Below, piece by piece: positions 1-9,781 of a stretch of DNA of 64,000 bases; positions within the stretch are counted from its first letter, which is position 1; each line of letters starts with the position of its first letter. The stretch lies in NCBI RefSeq assembly GCF_963678635.1, contig NC_087062.1, forward strand, positions 39,387,330 through 39,451,329, in the 5' to 3' direction. A program made the translations under genes and the position numbers. Below the pieces are notes generated by a model, which had not been told where the DNA came from, searched no databases, and worked only from the letters and a program-made list of their open reading frames with translations. Origin of the DNA: Symsagittifera roscoffensis (lineage: Eukaryota; Xenacoelomorpha; Acoela; Convolutidae).

Positions 1-19
1 AGCTGGAAATTATGCGATC

Positions 20-336
20 GAATTTGATTGGGTAATTTTAGCCAATCAAATTCAAGTTAGACGGTCAGGCATTCTGATCAACCTTTCCAGCAGATAAAAA
101 TATTAGCCGAAATTTCCGAAAAGATGGAACTTTGTAAAATAATCAAATTAATTTTGAGTTACTTGTGAAACCCTGCCCAGACAAGGAAAACTTAATAAAT
201 TGGCTTGACAAAAAAATTCAAATTTATAATTCGGCTAATAATTTTATCTGCTTGAAACGGCAGAATATTAATTATTTCATTTGAAATGGCAGAAAATGTC
301 GATGGAACTTGATTGGCTAATTAGCCAATCAAGTTC
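20..336. repeat. Foldback module (nested inverted repeats), copy 1
   Basis: Three inverted repeats are nested. Bases 20-31 pair perfectly with 42-53 (12-bp arms, GAATTTGATTGG). Bases 89-111 pair with 230-252 (23-bp arms, two mismatches, AGCAGATAAAAATATTAGCC type). Bases 305-336 form a perfect 32-bp palindrome centred on GGCTAATTAGCC. The two outer hairpins share the TTGATTGG...CCAATCAA core, so the module as a whole resembles a MITE or foldback transposon. No target-site duplication can be assigned, because every copy lies inside larger repeats. Confidence 0.7.
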
Positions 337-608
337 AACCACAATAATTTCAGTTCAAGAGATGTAGAAATAATGATTTTTGGTCGTTTAGTGCATAAGA
401 CCCAAATAAATTAACACTCGTCTATGTGCCTGCTTGTACGCCTACGACTCCTCTCTTTTTACCGTACCCCACTTTCTATCTGAGATTTTGAAGGATAAAA
501 TTAACATTCCCCCCAATAGAAATAAATCAAGTTAAGATCAAGATAAGAAATTAAATTTGTACTGCATATAAAATGCTTTATTCTGATTGGCTGAGGTTTC
601 TCAAATCA

Positions 609-670
609 GGACCATGTTAACTTCCTCCCCCCTATCAGCTTCGGGAAGAAGATGTTTACTTGGTCGGTCC
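609..670. repeat. Hairpin module of the ACATCCTCCCC family
   Basis: Imperfect inverted repeat. The left arm reads GGACCATGTTAACTTCCTCC and the right arm, in complement, reads GGACCGACCAAGTAAACATC, so both ends carry GGACC and the TTAAC/GTTTAC and TCCTCC/GGAAGA blocks face each other. Copies of the same module lie at 2,392-2,453, 7,715-7,776, 18,794-18,855 and 26,424-26,485. Each is preceded by GATTGGCTGAGGTTTCTCAA, which contains a CCAAT-box core on the minus strand. Confidence 0.6.
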
Positions 671-1802
671 ATTTTAGGATCAACGAATAAAACGGCTGGG
701 GTTCCGCAAAATATATGGCCATATAATGGGGTTTCCGCCCTACATTATGCCATAATCGCCCTTCTTTCCCTCCATTATTTCCATAATCGCTCAGGAAAAA
801 TAAATAATAGCCATTATGGGGTTTTATTATTTCCATAAGTTTGAATGAAAAATCAAAACAAATTATTAAATTTTACAAAATTTTTGAAACGAGTTTAGCA
901 TCCCAAAGCTCTTTATTGACTTTTAAGAAAAGAGTAGCCTCAAGGTGATGTGGAGTCATGCTTTATCGAACAATGCTTTATCGGAAGCCCTGTAAAACAG
1001 TTTGTAGGAAACTCCGCTGCTCAAGTTATTTGTTAGCTATAACTGTGTAAAAAGACAGCGGCAACCACCAACCCCAACCATCTAATCATTTGAGATTTTT
1101 CGATCATAAAGGAACTCACATAAATCTTACCCATTCGTTTTCGATCCTATTTACGGCATAGTTCCAATAGGTGACAAATCTAGTTATACAAACTTACAGC
1201 ACAATATTAGTGTACTGCTTATTATAATGAATGCTATTCAAAAGAACGCTTAGCACAATCGCTGTTTTTGCTTTCTCCTAGTTCTTCAAGGCTATCAAAC
1301 TAACTGATACTCGTGTGAATGATTTGAACCTGCATTTGTTTTTGAATGAACGCGCTCTAAAATCTGTGTTTTAGTTTCTAGTGTTATTGAAAGTTATTAT
1401 TAAAAATGCCTGATTGAACGTACGAACTAGTCCTTCATCACATATTCCAGTCTAGGCTAGTTAAGTCTAGCAATGTTTGAAGCATTGGCGATCTTGGAAC
1501 CAAGTCGTCAATCGAAAATTTCTGAAGAACCTGATCGATTTAATTTCATCGTAGTCCAGAGAAATTTTGTTATCAAAAACAGTTCAATAAAACATAGTTT
1601 TAGGCTAAAATTAAAAAAATGTTAGCAATGACCCTGATTCTGAACTAAACCGAAATTGGATCTTAACTCCCTTTGGGACCTAAATAGTCACCCTCCCTTT
1701 GGTATCTACTAAAGAATTGCCACCCATTTAAAGAAATGGGTCTCATGCACTAAACGGCCCAAATTCAAATTTTCTACGTAGTAAGCTGGAAATTATGCGA
1801 TC

Positions 1803-2119
1803 GAATTTGATTGGGTAATTTTAGCCAATCAAATTCAAGTTAGACGGTCAGGCATTCTGATCAACCTTTCCAGCAGATAAAAATATTAGCCGAAATTTCC
1901 GAAAAGATGGAACTTTGTAAAATAATCAAATTAATTTTGAGTTACTTGTGAAACCCTGCCCAGACAAGGAAAACTTAATAAATTGGCTTGACAAAAAAAT
2001 TCAAATTTATAATTCGGCTAATAATTTTATCTGCTTGAAACGGCAGAATATTAATTATTTCATTTGAAATGGCAGAAAATGTCGATGGAACTTGATTGGC
2101 TAATTAGCCAATCAAGTTC
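1803..2119. repeat. Foldback module, copy 2
   Basis: Same structure as 20-336, carried by the 1,783-bp duplication. The perfect 32-bp palindrome lies at 2,088-2,119. Confidence 0.7.
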
Positions 2120-2738
2120 AACCACAATAATTTCAGTTCAAGAGATGTAGAAATAATGATTTTTGGTCGTTTAGTGCATAAGACCCAAATAAATTAACAC
2201 TCGTCTATGTGCCTGCTTGTACGCCTACGACTCCTCTCTTTTTACCGTACCCCACTTTCTATCTGAGATTTTGAAGGATAAAATTAACATTCCCCCCAAT
2301 AGAAATAAATCAAGTTAAGATCAAGATAAGAAATTAAATTTGTACTGCATATAAAATGCTTTATTCTGATTGGCTGAGGTTTCTCAAATCAGGACCATGT
2401 TAACTTCCTCCCCCCTATCAGCTTCGGGAAGAAGATGTTTACTTGGTCGGTCCATTTTAGGATCAACGAATAAAACGGCTGGGGTTCCGCAAAATATATG
2501 GCCATATAATGGGGTTTCCGCCCTACATTATGCCATAATCGCCCTTCTTTCCCTCCATTATTTCCATAATCGCTCAGGAAAAATAAATAATAGCCATTAT
2601 GGGGTTTTATTATTTCCATAAGTTTGAATGAAAAATCAAAAAAAATTATTAAATTTTACAAAATTTTTGAAACGAGTTTAGCATCCCAAAGCTCTTTATT
2701 GACTTTTAAGAAAAGAGTAGCCTCAAGGTGATGTGGAG

Positions 2739-4437
2739 TCATGCTTTATCGAACAATGCTTTATCGGAAGCCCTGTAAAACAGTTTGTAGGAAACTCCGC
2801 TGCTGAAGCGGTTACGCCCTAACTTCTTTCCACAAATTTTGGCCATCGGAAGAACATAAATTTTGATTGTTTGATAGTTTTTCAAACTGGTCGGCTTTTC
2901 TCGAAAACTAAACCCCCTAATATGAGATTTTGGGTTCAATGAAGAGAGCGGGTTTTGGGATTTTCCTATCAATTGGAATAAAAAGGTTGAGCGATGCTAC
3001 CCTGCACTTGTGACATCGCACAAAACTAGCATTGCAAGCTATCCGACATAGAATGAAACAATAAGTTAAAAAAATGTTTGTCCAGCGGCAAGCAAGCTGA
3101 CAAAAAAAGGTAAATGCCTTTTGAGCCTAAAAAAATGCTGACCTAAAAACTTAGAATTATGAAATTCTGATATTGTAAAAAAGTAAGCCCCTCGAGAAAC
3201 ACAAAAATAAAAAAAAAACAAATTCTTTTTTCGAAACGATGCAAAATTATGTCACCAAATCGAAACAAGACAAACCAAAACAAAAGAAAACTTTTGAGCA
3301 AAAAAAAAACAAACAATAAAAATCATAACGTCAGGTTTCAGTAGATTTCTTATATTTTAGATAATCAAAGAACTTTTAGTTACAATGAAACTACTGACAG
3401 CACAAGAAAAGTCCACGGTATGGCAATCAAACCGACAAAACAAACAGACGACAATCGGCCGAAATTTTTTTTGAAATGTGTTTTTTCCAGTTTGACAAAA
3501 AAACAAGGTCCTAGCCGGATTCAAACTTAAGAATTTTTAACATCGGATCAAATTATATGAAAAAGCTCAATCTAATGTTTCGACAAAAATTGCAAGTGGT
3601 GAAACCAAAGCGTTCCAAGAATTTAAAACTAAAATCCAATTTACCGGAAACCAACCATCGATTTCTGAAATAAAGGACAGTACTATTTTCCAATATACAT
3701 TCTTGTTGATGGACCCTTAAAACTTTCCAAATATATACTAAATTTTAGGGGGCAGTGCGCCGCAAAAACGCGATTTTTTGGTCAAAATTTTCTAAAAATT
3801 GCCCAAAACGCTTCTTGGCCTGCTTTTTTTTCAAAATTTAGCATGCGGCGCAGAAAACTTGGACAAAACTGAAACCAAGCAGTGCTTGGGGAGTGCTTGA
3901 AAAATCAATTTGGTCGACCTAAAAAAAAGGTCGACAAAATTTTCGATTTTTTTTTTGTAAATGTGCCCCTCCCTCCTCGAGAAAATCCTAGATCCGCCCC
4001 TGAGTGTACTTCAAAATGTGAATAAATTTTTTTGAAATGGTATTGAAATTATTTGGCTAATTGAAGCACTTAATATTGAAGCAAAATAGTTTCCTATCCA
4101 GACGTTGAAATTTTGATTTTTGGGAGGAATTAGTAAAAAGACCCAAAAACTTTCTTCAACAGTGCGAAAAGGCTAAGCCAAAGACTGCTAACTCGGATAT
4201 CTCCTGTGTATGGTCATTGGGGGGCGATAACTGGCTCTAGTTATAAAGTGCGTCCTTTCAATTGCTAGCAAGCTCGCAACACGCCGTTTTTGTCATTTTT
4301 GCAGCAAATTAAAATGTTGTTGAACAGCAAATGAAGTAATAATGCTTCGTTTTGACCAGTCCCATTTTACTATCTTGCATTTGTTAGTGATATCAATCCC
4401 AATTTTGTTATAAAATTTTTAATTTTCTTTTTTCATC
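2739..4437. repeat. Alpha-monomer core, no gene seen
   Basis: Non-coding repeat sequence shared with other alpha copies (for example 8,080-9,781, 19,140-20,667 and 26,770-28,562). Landmarks in order are a GCTTTATCGGAAGCCCTGT segment, poly-A-rich stretches, the CTGACAGCACAAGAAAAG segment near 3,395, a GTCGACCT...AGGTCGAC hairpin near 3,910, and the CATGTAGGGGGTACAACC motif near 4,438. The longest open frames are short, differ between copies and have no recognisable domain. Confidence 0.75.
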
Positions 4438-5255
4438 ATGTAGGGGGTACAACCGAAAAGACTTTGAAATGGATAGGGGGAGGTTTTATAAGATATAAAA
4501 ACATGAAATTTTTGAAATCATACTGCGACATTTTTCTGAAGGACCATTTCAGGATCAACGAATAAAACAGCTGGGGTTCCGCAAAATATATGGCCATATA
4601 ATGGGGTTTCCGCCCTACCTTATGCCATAATCGTCCTTCTTTCCCTCCATTATTTCCATAATTGCTCAAGAAAAATAAATAATGGCAATTATGCTGACAG
4701 CACAAGAAAGTTACAAGGAAACTGCTGACAGCACAAGAAAAGTCCACGGTATGGCAATCGAACGGACAAAACAAACAGACGACAATCGGCCGAAAATTTT
4801 TTATGAAATGTGTTATTTCCAGTTTGACAAAAAACATGGTCCTAGCCGGATTCAAACTTAAGAATTTTTAACATCGGATCAAATTATATGAAAAATCTTA
4901 ATCTAATGTTTCGAAAAAAATTGCAAGTGGTGAAACTAAAGCGTTCTAAGAATTTTAAACTAAAATCCAATTTACCGGAAACCAACCATCGATTTCTGAA
5001 AAAAAGGATATTACTATTTTCCAATATACATTCTTGTTGATGGACCCTAAAAATTTTCCAAAGGCGCCCTCGGCGCCAATATATACTAATTTTGAGGGGG
5101 CAGTGCGCCAAAAAAACGCAATTTTTTGGTCAAAATTTTCTAAAAATTGCCCAAAACGCTTCTTGGACTGCTTTTTTTCAAAATTTAGCATGCGGCGCAG
5201 AAAATTTGGCTAAAACTGGGACCAAGCAGTGCTTTGGGAGTGCTCGAAAGATCAA
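4438..5255. repeat. Truncated alpha monomer abutting the U6/tRNA island
   Basis: Starts at the CATGTAGGGGG landmark, jumps at once to the GACTTTGAAATGGATAGGGG segment (other copies have about 0.5 kb between these), and then jumps near 4,690 to the CTGACAGCACAAGAAAAG segment. It ends near 5,255, where other copies read into the GTCGACC hairpin. It is thus an internally deleted monomer broken at the edge of the non-repetitive island. It includes a short duplicated CTGACAGCACAAGAAA stretch at 4,694 and 4,724. Confidence 0.75.
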
Positions 5256-5506
5256 TTCAAATAACATAGAAGGCAAGCCAATATTATAAATCAGATAGAT
5301 TTATAATGTATTCTTTTCGAGCAACGTTGAAAGCAAGAGACTCAAAGTGTACGCAGAATATCAGCTATATATAGTGTCTATGTTAACCATGGACAAGGTC
5401 ATTTATTTCTTTAATTCCTTCCAAGATGTGACAATTTATTCACTTCAGCCGCTTTAGGCCCAAAACGACCTTATGATCAATAGTTCGACTCAAGCATATC
5501 TTTCTC

Positions 5507-5512
5507 GTGCTA

Positions 5513-5563
<51 letters not shown>

Positions 5564-5613
5564 GGCCCCTGCGCAAGGATGACACGCAAAATCGTGAAGC
5601 GTTCCATATTTTT
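5507..5613 (+). ncRNA. U6: U6 spliceosomal small nuclear RNA
   Basis: Full-length U6 snRNA gene of about 107 nt, ending in a T run (5,609-5,613) that fits RNA polymerase III termination. The 5' stem-loop (GTGCTAGC-TTCG-GCAGCAC) is present. The invariant ACAGAGA box (near 5,547-5,553), the AGC U2/U4-pairing block and the 3' GCAAAATCGTGAAGCGTTCC region can all be read. U6 forms the catalytic core of the spliceosome with U2. Compared with the human sequence as I know it, position 6 is A rather than C and the 3' part reads AAAATCG rather than AAATTCG; the latter resembles the fly version. No convincing TATA box stands at the usual -25 to -30 position, so an active gene is likely but not proven. 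Confidence 0.96.
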
Positions 5614-6049
5614 CATGATCTTCAAATCCTGCCGCGGAGTTGAAGTTTTTGCCGCTTAAGTTGTCCGTGCCAAGATCGGTATCGGAAAAACATGGAACTC
5701 ATAGATTTATAGATTATGGCAATAATTGTCGTCAGTGCCTCTCAAAAATTAATTCAAAAAAGCAATTAACTGCAACTAGATGAATTGTGAACTCAATAAG
5801 AAGACCTTAATTCAATTATAATTTATACCCAAACAGTTTTAGGTACAAGCAAGTTAACGGAAATGAGGCAGGGTAATTACATTAGAGAAAACGTTTTGAA
5901 ACGACACATTTTTCTGTTTTTCTGCTCTTTGATCCATTCTGCTGTATTTTACTTATTGCTCCGTAGGGTTGTGCAGTTTGTCTTAGGTCCTTGACCCACA
6001 ATTTTTTTCGCCCATGCGGTTCTTCGCGCATGAGAATAGCGCCCGCGAT

Positions 6050-6101
6050 ACCTGTCTATCATAGTTGCTTTTTCGATGGACCACTCTATCATAGTAGTAC
6101 C
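6050..6101 (-). repeat. 52-nt double-motif repeat, inverted copy beside tRNA-Glu
   Basis: The reverse complement of this segment matches 9,991-10,042, 12,300-12,351, 20,880-20,931 and 28,773-28,824 with only a few changes. It contains two direct copies of CTATGATAGAnnnGGTCC separated by a GAAAAAGCAA linker. It is the only piece of the U6/tRNA island that is also found in the surrounding array, and it lies in the opposite orientation. Confidence 0.85.
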
Positions 6102-6218
6102 GCCGAAAGTTAACATTGTTATGATTCATAATAACAGATTGTCATGTTTATTTTGTTGGTAATTTGCCTTGTAAACAGTTAGTAGAAAATAAGTTAAAAT
6201 AGTTGTAAATTGAAAAGT

Positions 6219-6290
6219 TTCCCAGTCCGGGAGTCGAACCCGGGCCTTGTGGGTGAAAGCCACAAATCCTATCCGCTAGACCAACTGGGA
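6219..6290 (-). tRNA. tRNA-Glu(TTC): tRNA-Glu (anticodon TTC)
   Basis: A 72-nt cloverleaf on the minus strand. The acceptor stem TCCCAGT pairs with ACTGGGA and is followed by discriminator A. The D arm is GTCTAGCGGATAGGAT. The anticodon stem TGTGG/CCACA encloses loop CTTTCAC with anticodon TTC. The T arm is CCGGG-TTCGACT-CCCGG. The A box (TGGTCTAGCGGATA) and B box (GGTTCGACTCC) are intact. Downstream on the minus strand a TTTT run (6,213-6,216 on the plus strand) is a good polymerase III terminator. All stems pair, so this is probably a functional gene that reads glutamate codons GAA and GAG. The CCA end is not encoded, as expected for a eukaryotic nuclear tRNA. Confidence 0.97.
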
Positions 6291-6350
6291 TATACATGTC
6301 GAGCTCAATGGTTGAGATTAGTAACAGACGTTTATTTATTGCTTAACTAT

Positions 6351-9300
6351 CTCAAGTTATTTGTTAGCTATGACTGTGTAAAAAGACAGCGGCAACCACC
6401 AACCCCAACCATCTAATCATTTAAAATGTTTCGATCATAAAGGAACTCACATAAATCTTACCAATTCGTTTTTGATCCTATTTACGGCATAGTTCCAATA
6501 GGTGACAAATCTAGTTATACAAACTTACAGCACATTATTAGTGTACTGCTTATTATAATGAATGCTATTCAAAAGAACGCTTAGCACAATCGCTGTTTTT
6601 GCTTTCTCCTAGTTCTTCAAGGCTATCAAACTAACTGATACTCGTGTGAATGATTTGAACCTGCATTTGTTTTTGAATGAACGCGCTCTAAAATCTGTGT
6701 TTTAGTTTCTAGTGTTATTGAAAGTTATTTATATAAATGCCTGATCGAACGTACGAACTAGTCCTTCATCACATATTCCAGTCTAGGCTAGTTAAGTCTA
6801 GCAATGTTTGAAGCACTGGCGATCTTGGAACCAAGTCGTCAATCGAAAATTTCTGAAGAACCTGATCGATTTGATTTCATCGTAGTCCAGAGAAATTTTG
6901 TTATCAAAAACAGTTCAATAAAACATAGTTTTAGGCTAAAATTTAAAAAATGTCAGGAATGACCCTGATTCTGAACTAAAACTAAATTGGATCTTAACTC
7001 CCTTTGGGACCTAAATAGTCACCCTCCCTTTGGTATCTACTAAAAAATTGCCACCCATTTAATGAAATGGGTCTCATGCACTAAACGGCCCAAATTCAAA
7101 TTTTCTACGTAGTAAGCTGGAAATTATGCGATCGAATTTGATTGGGTAATTTTAGCCAATCAAATTCAAGTTAGACGGTCAGGCATTCTGATCAACCTTT
7201 CCAGCAGATAAAAATATTAGCCGAAATTTCCGAAAAGATGTAACTTTGTAAAATAATCAAATTAATTTTGAGTTACTTGTGAAACCCTGCCCAGACAAGG
7301 AAAACTTAATAAATTAGCTTGACAAAAAAATTCAAATTTATAATTCGGCTAATAATTTTATCTGCTTGAAACGGCAGAATATTAATTATTTCATTTGAAA
7401 TGGCAGAAAATGTCGATGGAACTTGATTGGCTAATGAGCCAATCAAGTTCAACCACAATAATTTCAGTTCAAGAAATAATGATTTTGGGTCGTTTAGTGC
7501 ATAAGACCCAAATAAATTAACACTCGTCTATGTGCCTGCATGTACGCCTACGACTCCTCTCTTTTTACCGTACCCCACTTTCTATCTGAGATTTTGAAGG
7601 ATCAAATTAACATTCCCCCCAATAGAAATAAATCAAGTTAAGATCAAGTTAAGAAATTAAATTTGTACTGCATATAAAATGCTTTATTCGGATTGGCTGA
7701 GGTTTCTCAAATCAGGACTATGTTAACATCCTCCCCCCTATCAGCTTTGGGAAGAAGATGTTTACTTGGTCGGTCCATTTTAGGATCAACGAATAAAACG
7801 GCTGGGGTTCCGCAAAATATATGGCCATATAATGGGGTTTCCGCCCTACATTATGCCATAATCGCCCTTCTCTCCCTCCATTATTTCCATAATCGCTCAG
7901 GAAAAATAAATAATGGCCATTATGGGGTTTTATTCGTTCCATAAGTTTGAATGAAAAAATCAAAACAAATTATTCAGTTTTACAAATTTTTTGAAACGAG
8001 TTTAGCATCCCATAGCTCTTTATTGACTTTTAAGAAAAGAGTAGCCTCAAGGTGATGTGAAGTCATGCTTTATCGAACAATGCTTTATCGAAGCCCTGTA
8101 AAACAGTTTGTAGGAAACTCCGCTGCTAAAGCGGTTACGCCCTAATGTGTTTCCACAAATTTTGGCCATCGGAAGAACATAAATTTTGATTGTTTGATAG
8201 TTTTTCTAACTGGTCGGCTTTTCTCGAAAACTAAACCCCCTAATATGAGATTTTGGGTTCAACGAAGAGAGCGGGTTTTCGGATTCTCCTATCATTTGGA
8301 ATAAAAAGGTTGAGCGATGCTACCCTGCACTTGTGACATTGCACAAAACTAGCATTGCAAGCTATCCGACATAGAATGAAACAATAAGTAAAAAAAAAAT
8401 GTTTGTCCAGCGGCAAGCAAGCCGACAAAAATAGGTAAACGCCTTTTGAGCCTAAAGAAAATGCTGACCTAGAAACTTAGAATTATGAAATTCTGATATT
8501 GTAATAACTTACGCCCCTCCAGAATCACAAAAAAGTAAAAAAAAAACAAATCATTTTTCGAAACGATGCAAAATTATGTCACCAAGTCGAAACAAGACAA
8601 ACCAAAACAAAAGAAAACTTTTGAGCGAAAAAAAACAAACAAAAAAAAATCATAACGTCAGGTTTTAGTAGATTTCTTATATTTTAGATAATCAAAGAAC
8701 TTTTAGTTACAATGAAACTGCTGACAGCACAAGAAAAGTCCACGGTATGGCAATCAAACCGACAAAACAAACAGACGACAATCGGCCGAAATTTTTTTTT
8801 GAAATGTGTTTTTTCCAGTTTGACAAAAAACAAGGTCCTAGCCGGATTCAAACTCAAGAATTTTTAGCATCGGATCAAATTATATGAAATAGCTCAATTT
8901 AATGCTTCGACAAAAATTGCAAGTGGTGAAACTAAAGCGTTCCAAGAATTTAAAACTAAAATCCAATTTACCGGAAAGCAACCATCGATTTCTGAAATAA
9001 AGGATAGTACTATTTTCCAAAAAACATTCTTGTTGATGGACCCTAAAAACTTTCCAAAGGCGCCCTCGGCGCCAATATATACTAACTTTGGGGGGGCAGT
9101 GCGCCGAAAAAACGCGATTTTTTGGTCAAAATTTTCTAAAAATTGCCCAAAACGCTTCTTGGCCTGCTTTTTTTTTCAAAATTTAGCATGCGGCGCAGAA
9201 AACTTGGACAAAACTGGAACCAAGCAGTGCTTGGGGAGTGCTCGAAAAATCAATTTGGTCGACCTAAAAAAAAGGTCGACAAAATTTTCGAATTTTTTTG

Positions 9301-9781
9301 TAAATGTGCCCCTCCCCCCTCGAGAAAATCCTAGATCCGCCCCTGAGTGTACTTTAAAATGTGAATAAATTATTTTGAAATGGTATTGAAATTATTTGGC
9401 TAATTGAAGCACTTAATATTGAAGCAAAATAGTTTCCTATCAAGATGTTGGAGTTTTGATTTTTGGGAGGAATTAGAAAAAAGACCCAAAAACTTTGTTC
9501 AACAGTGCGAGAAGGCTAAGCCAAAGACTGCTAACTCGGATATCTCCTGTGTATGGTCATCGGGGGGCGATAACTGGCTCTAATTATAAAGTGCGTCCTT
9601 TCAATTGCTAGCAAGCTCGCAACACGCCGTTTTTGTCATTTTTGCAGCAAATTAAAATGTTGTTGAACAGCAAATGAAGTAAAAATGCTTCGTTTTGACC
9701 AGTCCCATATTAATATCTTGCATTTCTTAGTGATATCAATTCCAATTTTGTTATAAGATTTTTAATTTTCATTTTTCATCA
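6351..9781. repeat. Segmental duplicate B of the 3.4-kb block (partner 1,020-4,437)
   Basis: Direct repeat of 1,020-4,437. It begins just after the tRNA-Glu gene and runs to the CATGTAGGGGGTACAACC motif. Compared with its partner it has a short deletion near 7,474 and keeps the intact GGCGCC-CTC-GGCGCC site near 9,059, which the partner has lost near 3,727. No coding gene is recognised. Confidence 0.88.
7134..7450. repeat. Foldback module, copy 3
   Basis: Same nested structure as at 20-336. The terminal palindrome at 7,419-7,450 carries one substitution (GGCTAATGAGCC), so it is no longer perfectly symmetrical. Confidence 0.68.

Larger units (their letters stand above)
1..2803. repeat. 1.78-kb direct tandem duplication
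   Basis: Bases 1-1,019 recur almost unchanged at 1,784-2,803, giving a period of 1,783 bp; an obvious difference is one A for C in the run near 2,640. The intervening part, 1,020-1,783, recurs at 6,351-7,114, so the unit is a mosaic. The copies are close enough to be a recent duplication or an assembly duplication. No protein gene is supported. The 83-codon open frame near 587 is simply carried along with the repeat. Confidence 0.93.
1020..4437. repeat. Segmental duplicate A of a 3.4-kb block (partner 6,351-9,781)
   Basis: This block, from the CTCAAGTTATTTGTTAGC motif to the CATGTAGGGGGTACAACC motif, matches 6,351-9,781 over essentially its full length with scattered substitutions and small indels. 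It contains a foldback module, a hairpin module and the alpha-monomer core, including the conserved CTGACAGCACAAGAAAAG segment. I see no coding gene. Confidence 0.88.
5256..6350. other. Non-repetitive island containing U6 and tRNA-Glu
   Basis: This 1.1-kb stretch is the only part of the first 35 kb that I cannot find again elsewhere in the window, except for a 52-nt inverted motif at 6,050-6,101. It holds the U6 gene on the plus strand and the tRNA-Glu gene on the minus strand, pointing toward each other, about 0.6 kb apart. The repeat array is broken on both sides of it. Apart from these two RNA genes and the 52-nt motif I see nothing in it. Confidence 0.7.

Noticed and set aside
587-838. 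83-codon open frame, nearly identical at 2,370, 7,693, 18,772 and 26,402, with an antisense frame of 76-83 codons
   Set aside because: Both strands stay open simply because the DNA repeat is duplicated. Some related monomers (4.5, 10.3, 12.6, 21.2, 29.1 kb) have different frames over the same segment, and part of the frame lies in a hairpin module. No domain or codon bias supports a protein.
5092-5289. 65-codon plus-strand frame (MRGQCAKKTQFF type) recurring in alpha monomers
   Set aside because: The frame differs in length and is out of phase between monomers, and is disrupted in several. It spans the GGCGCC site and poly-A/T runs, so it is a product of the repeat.
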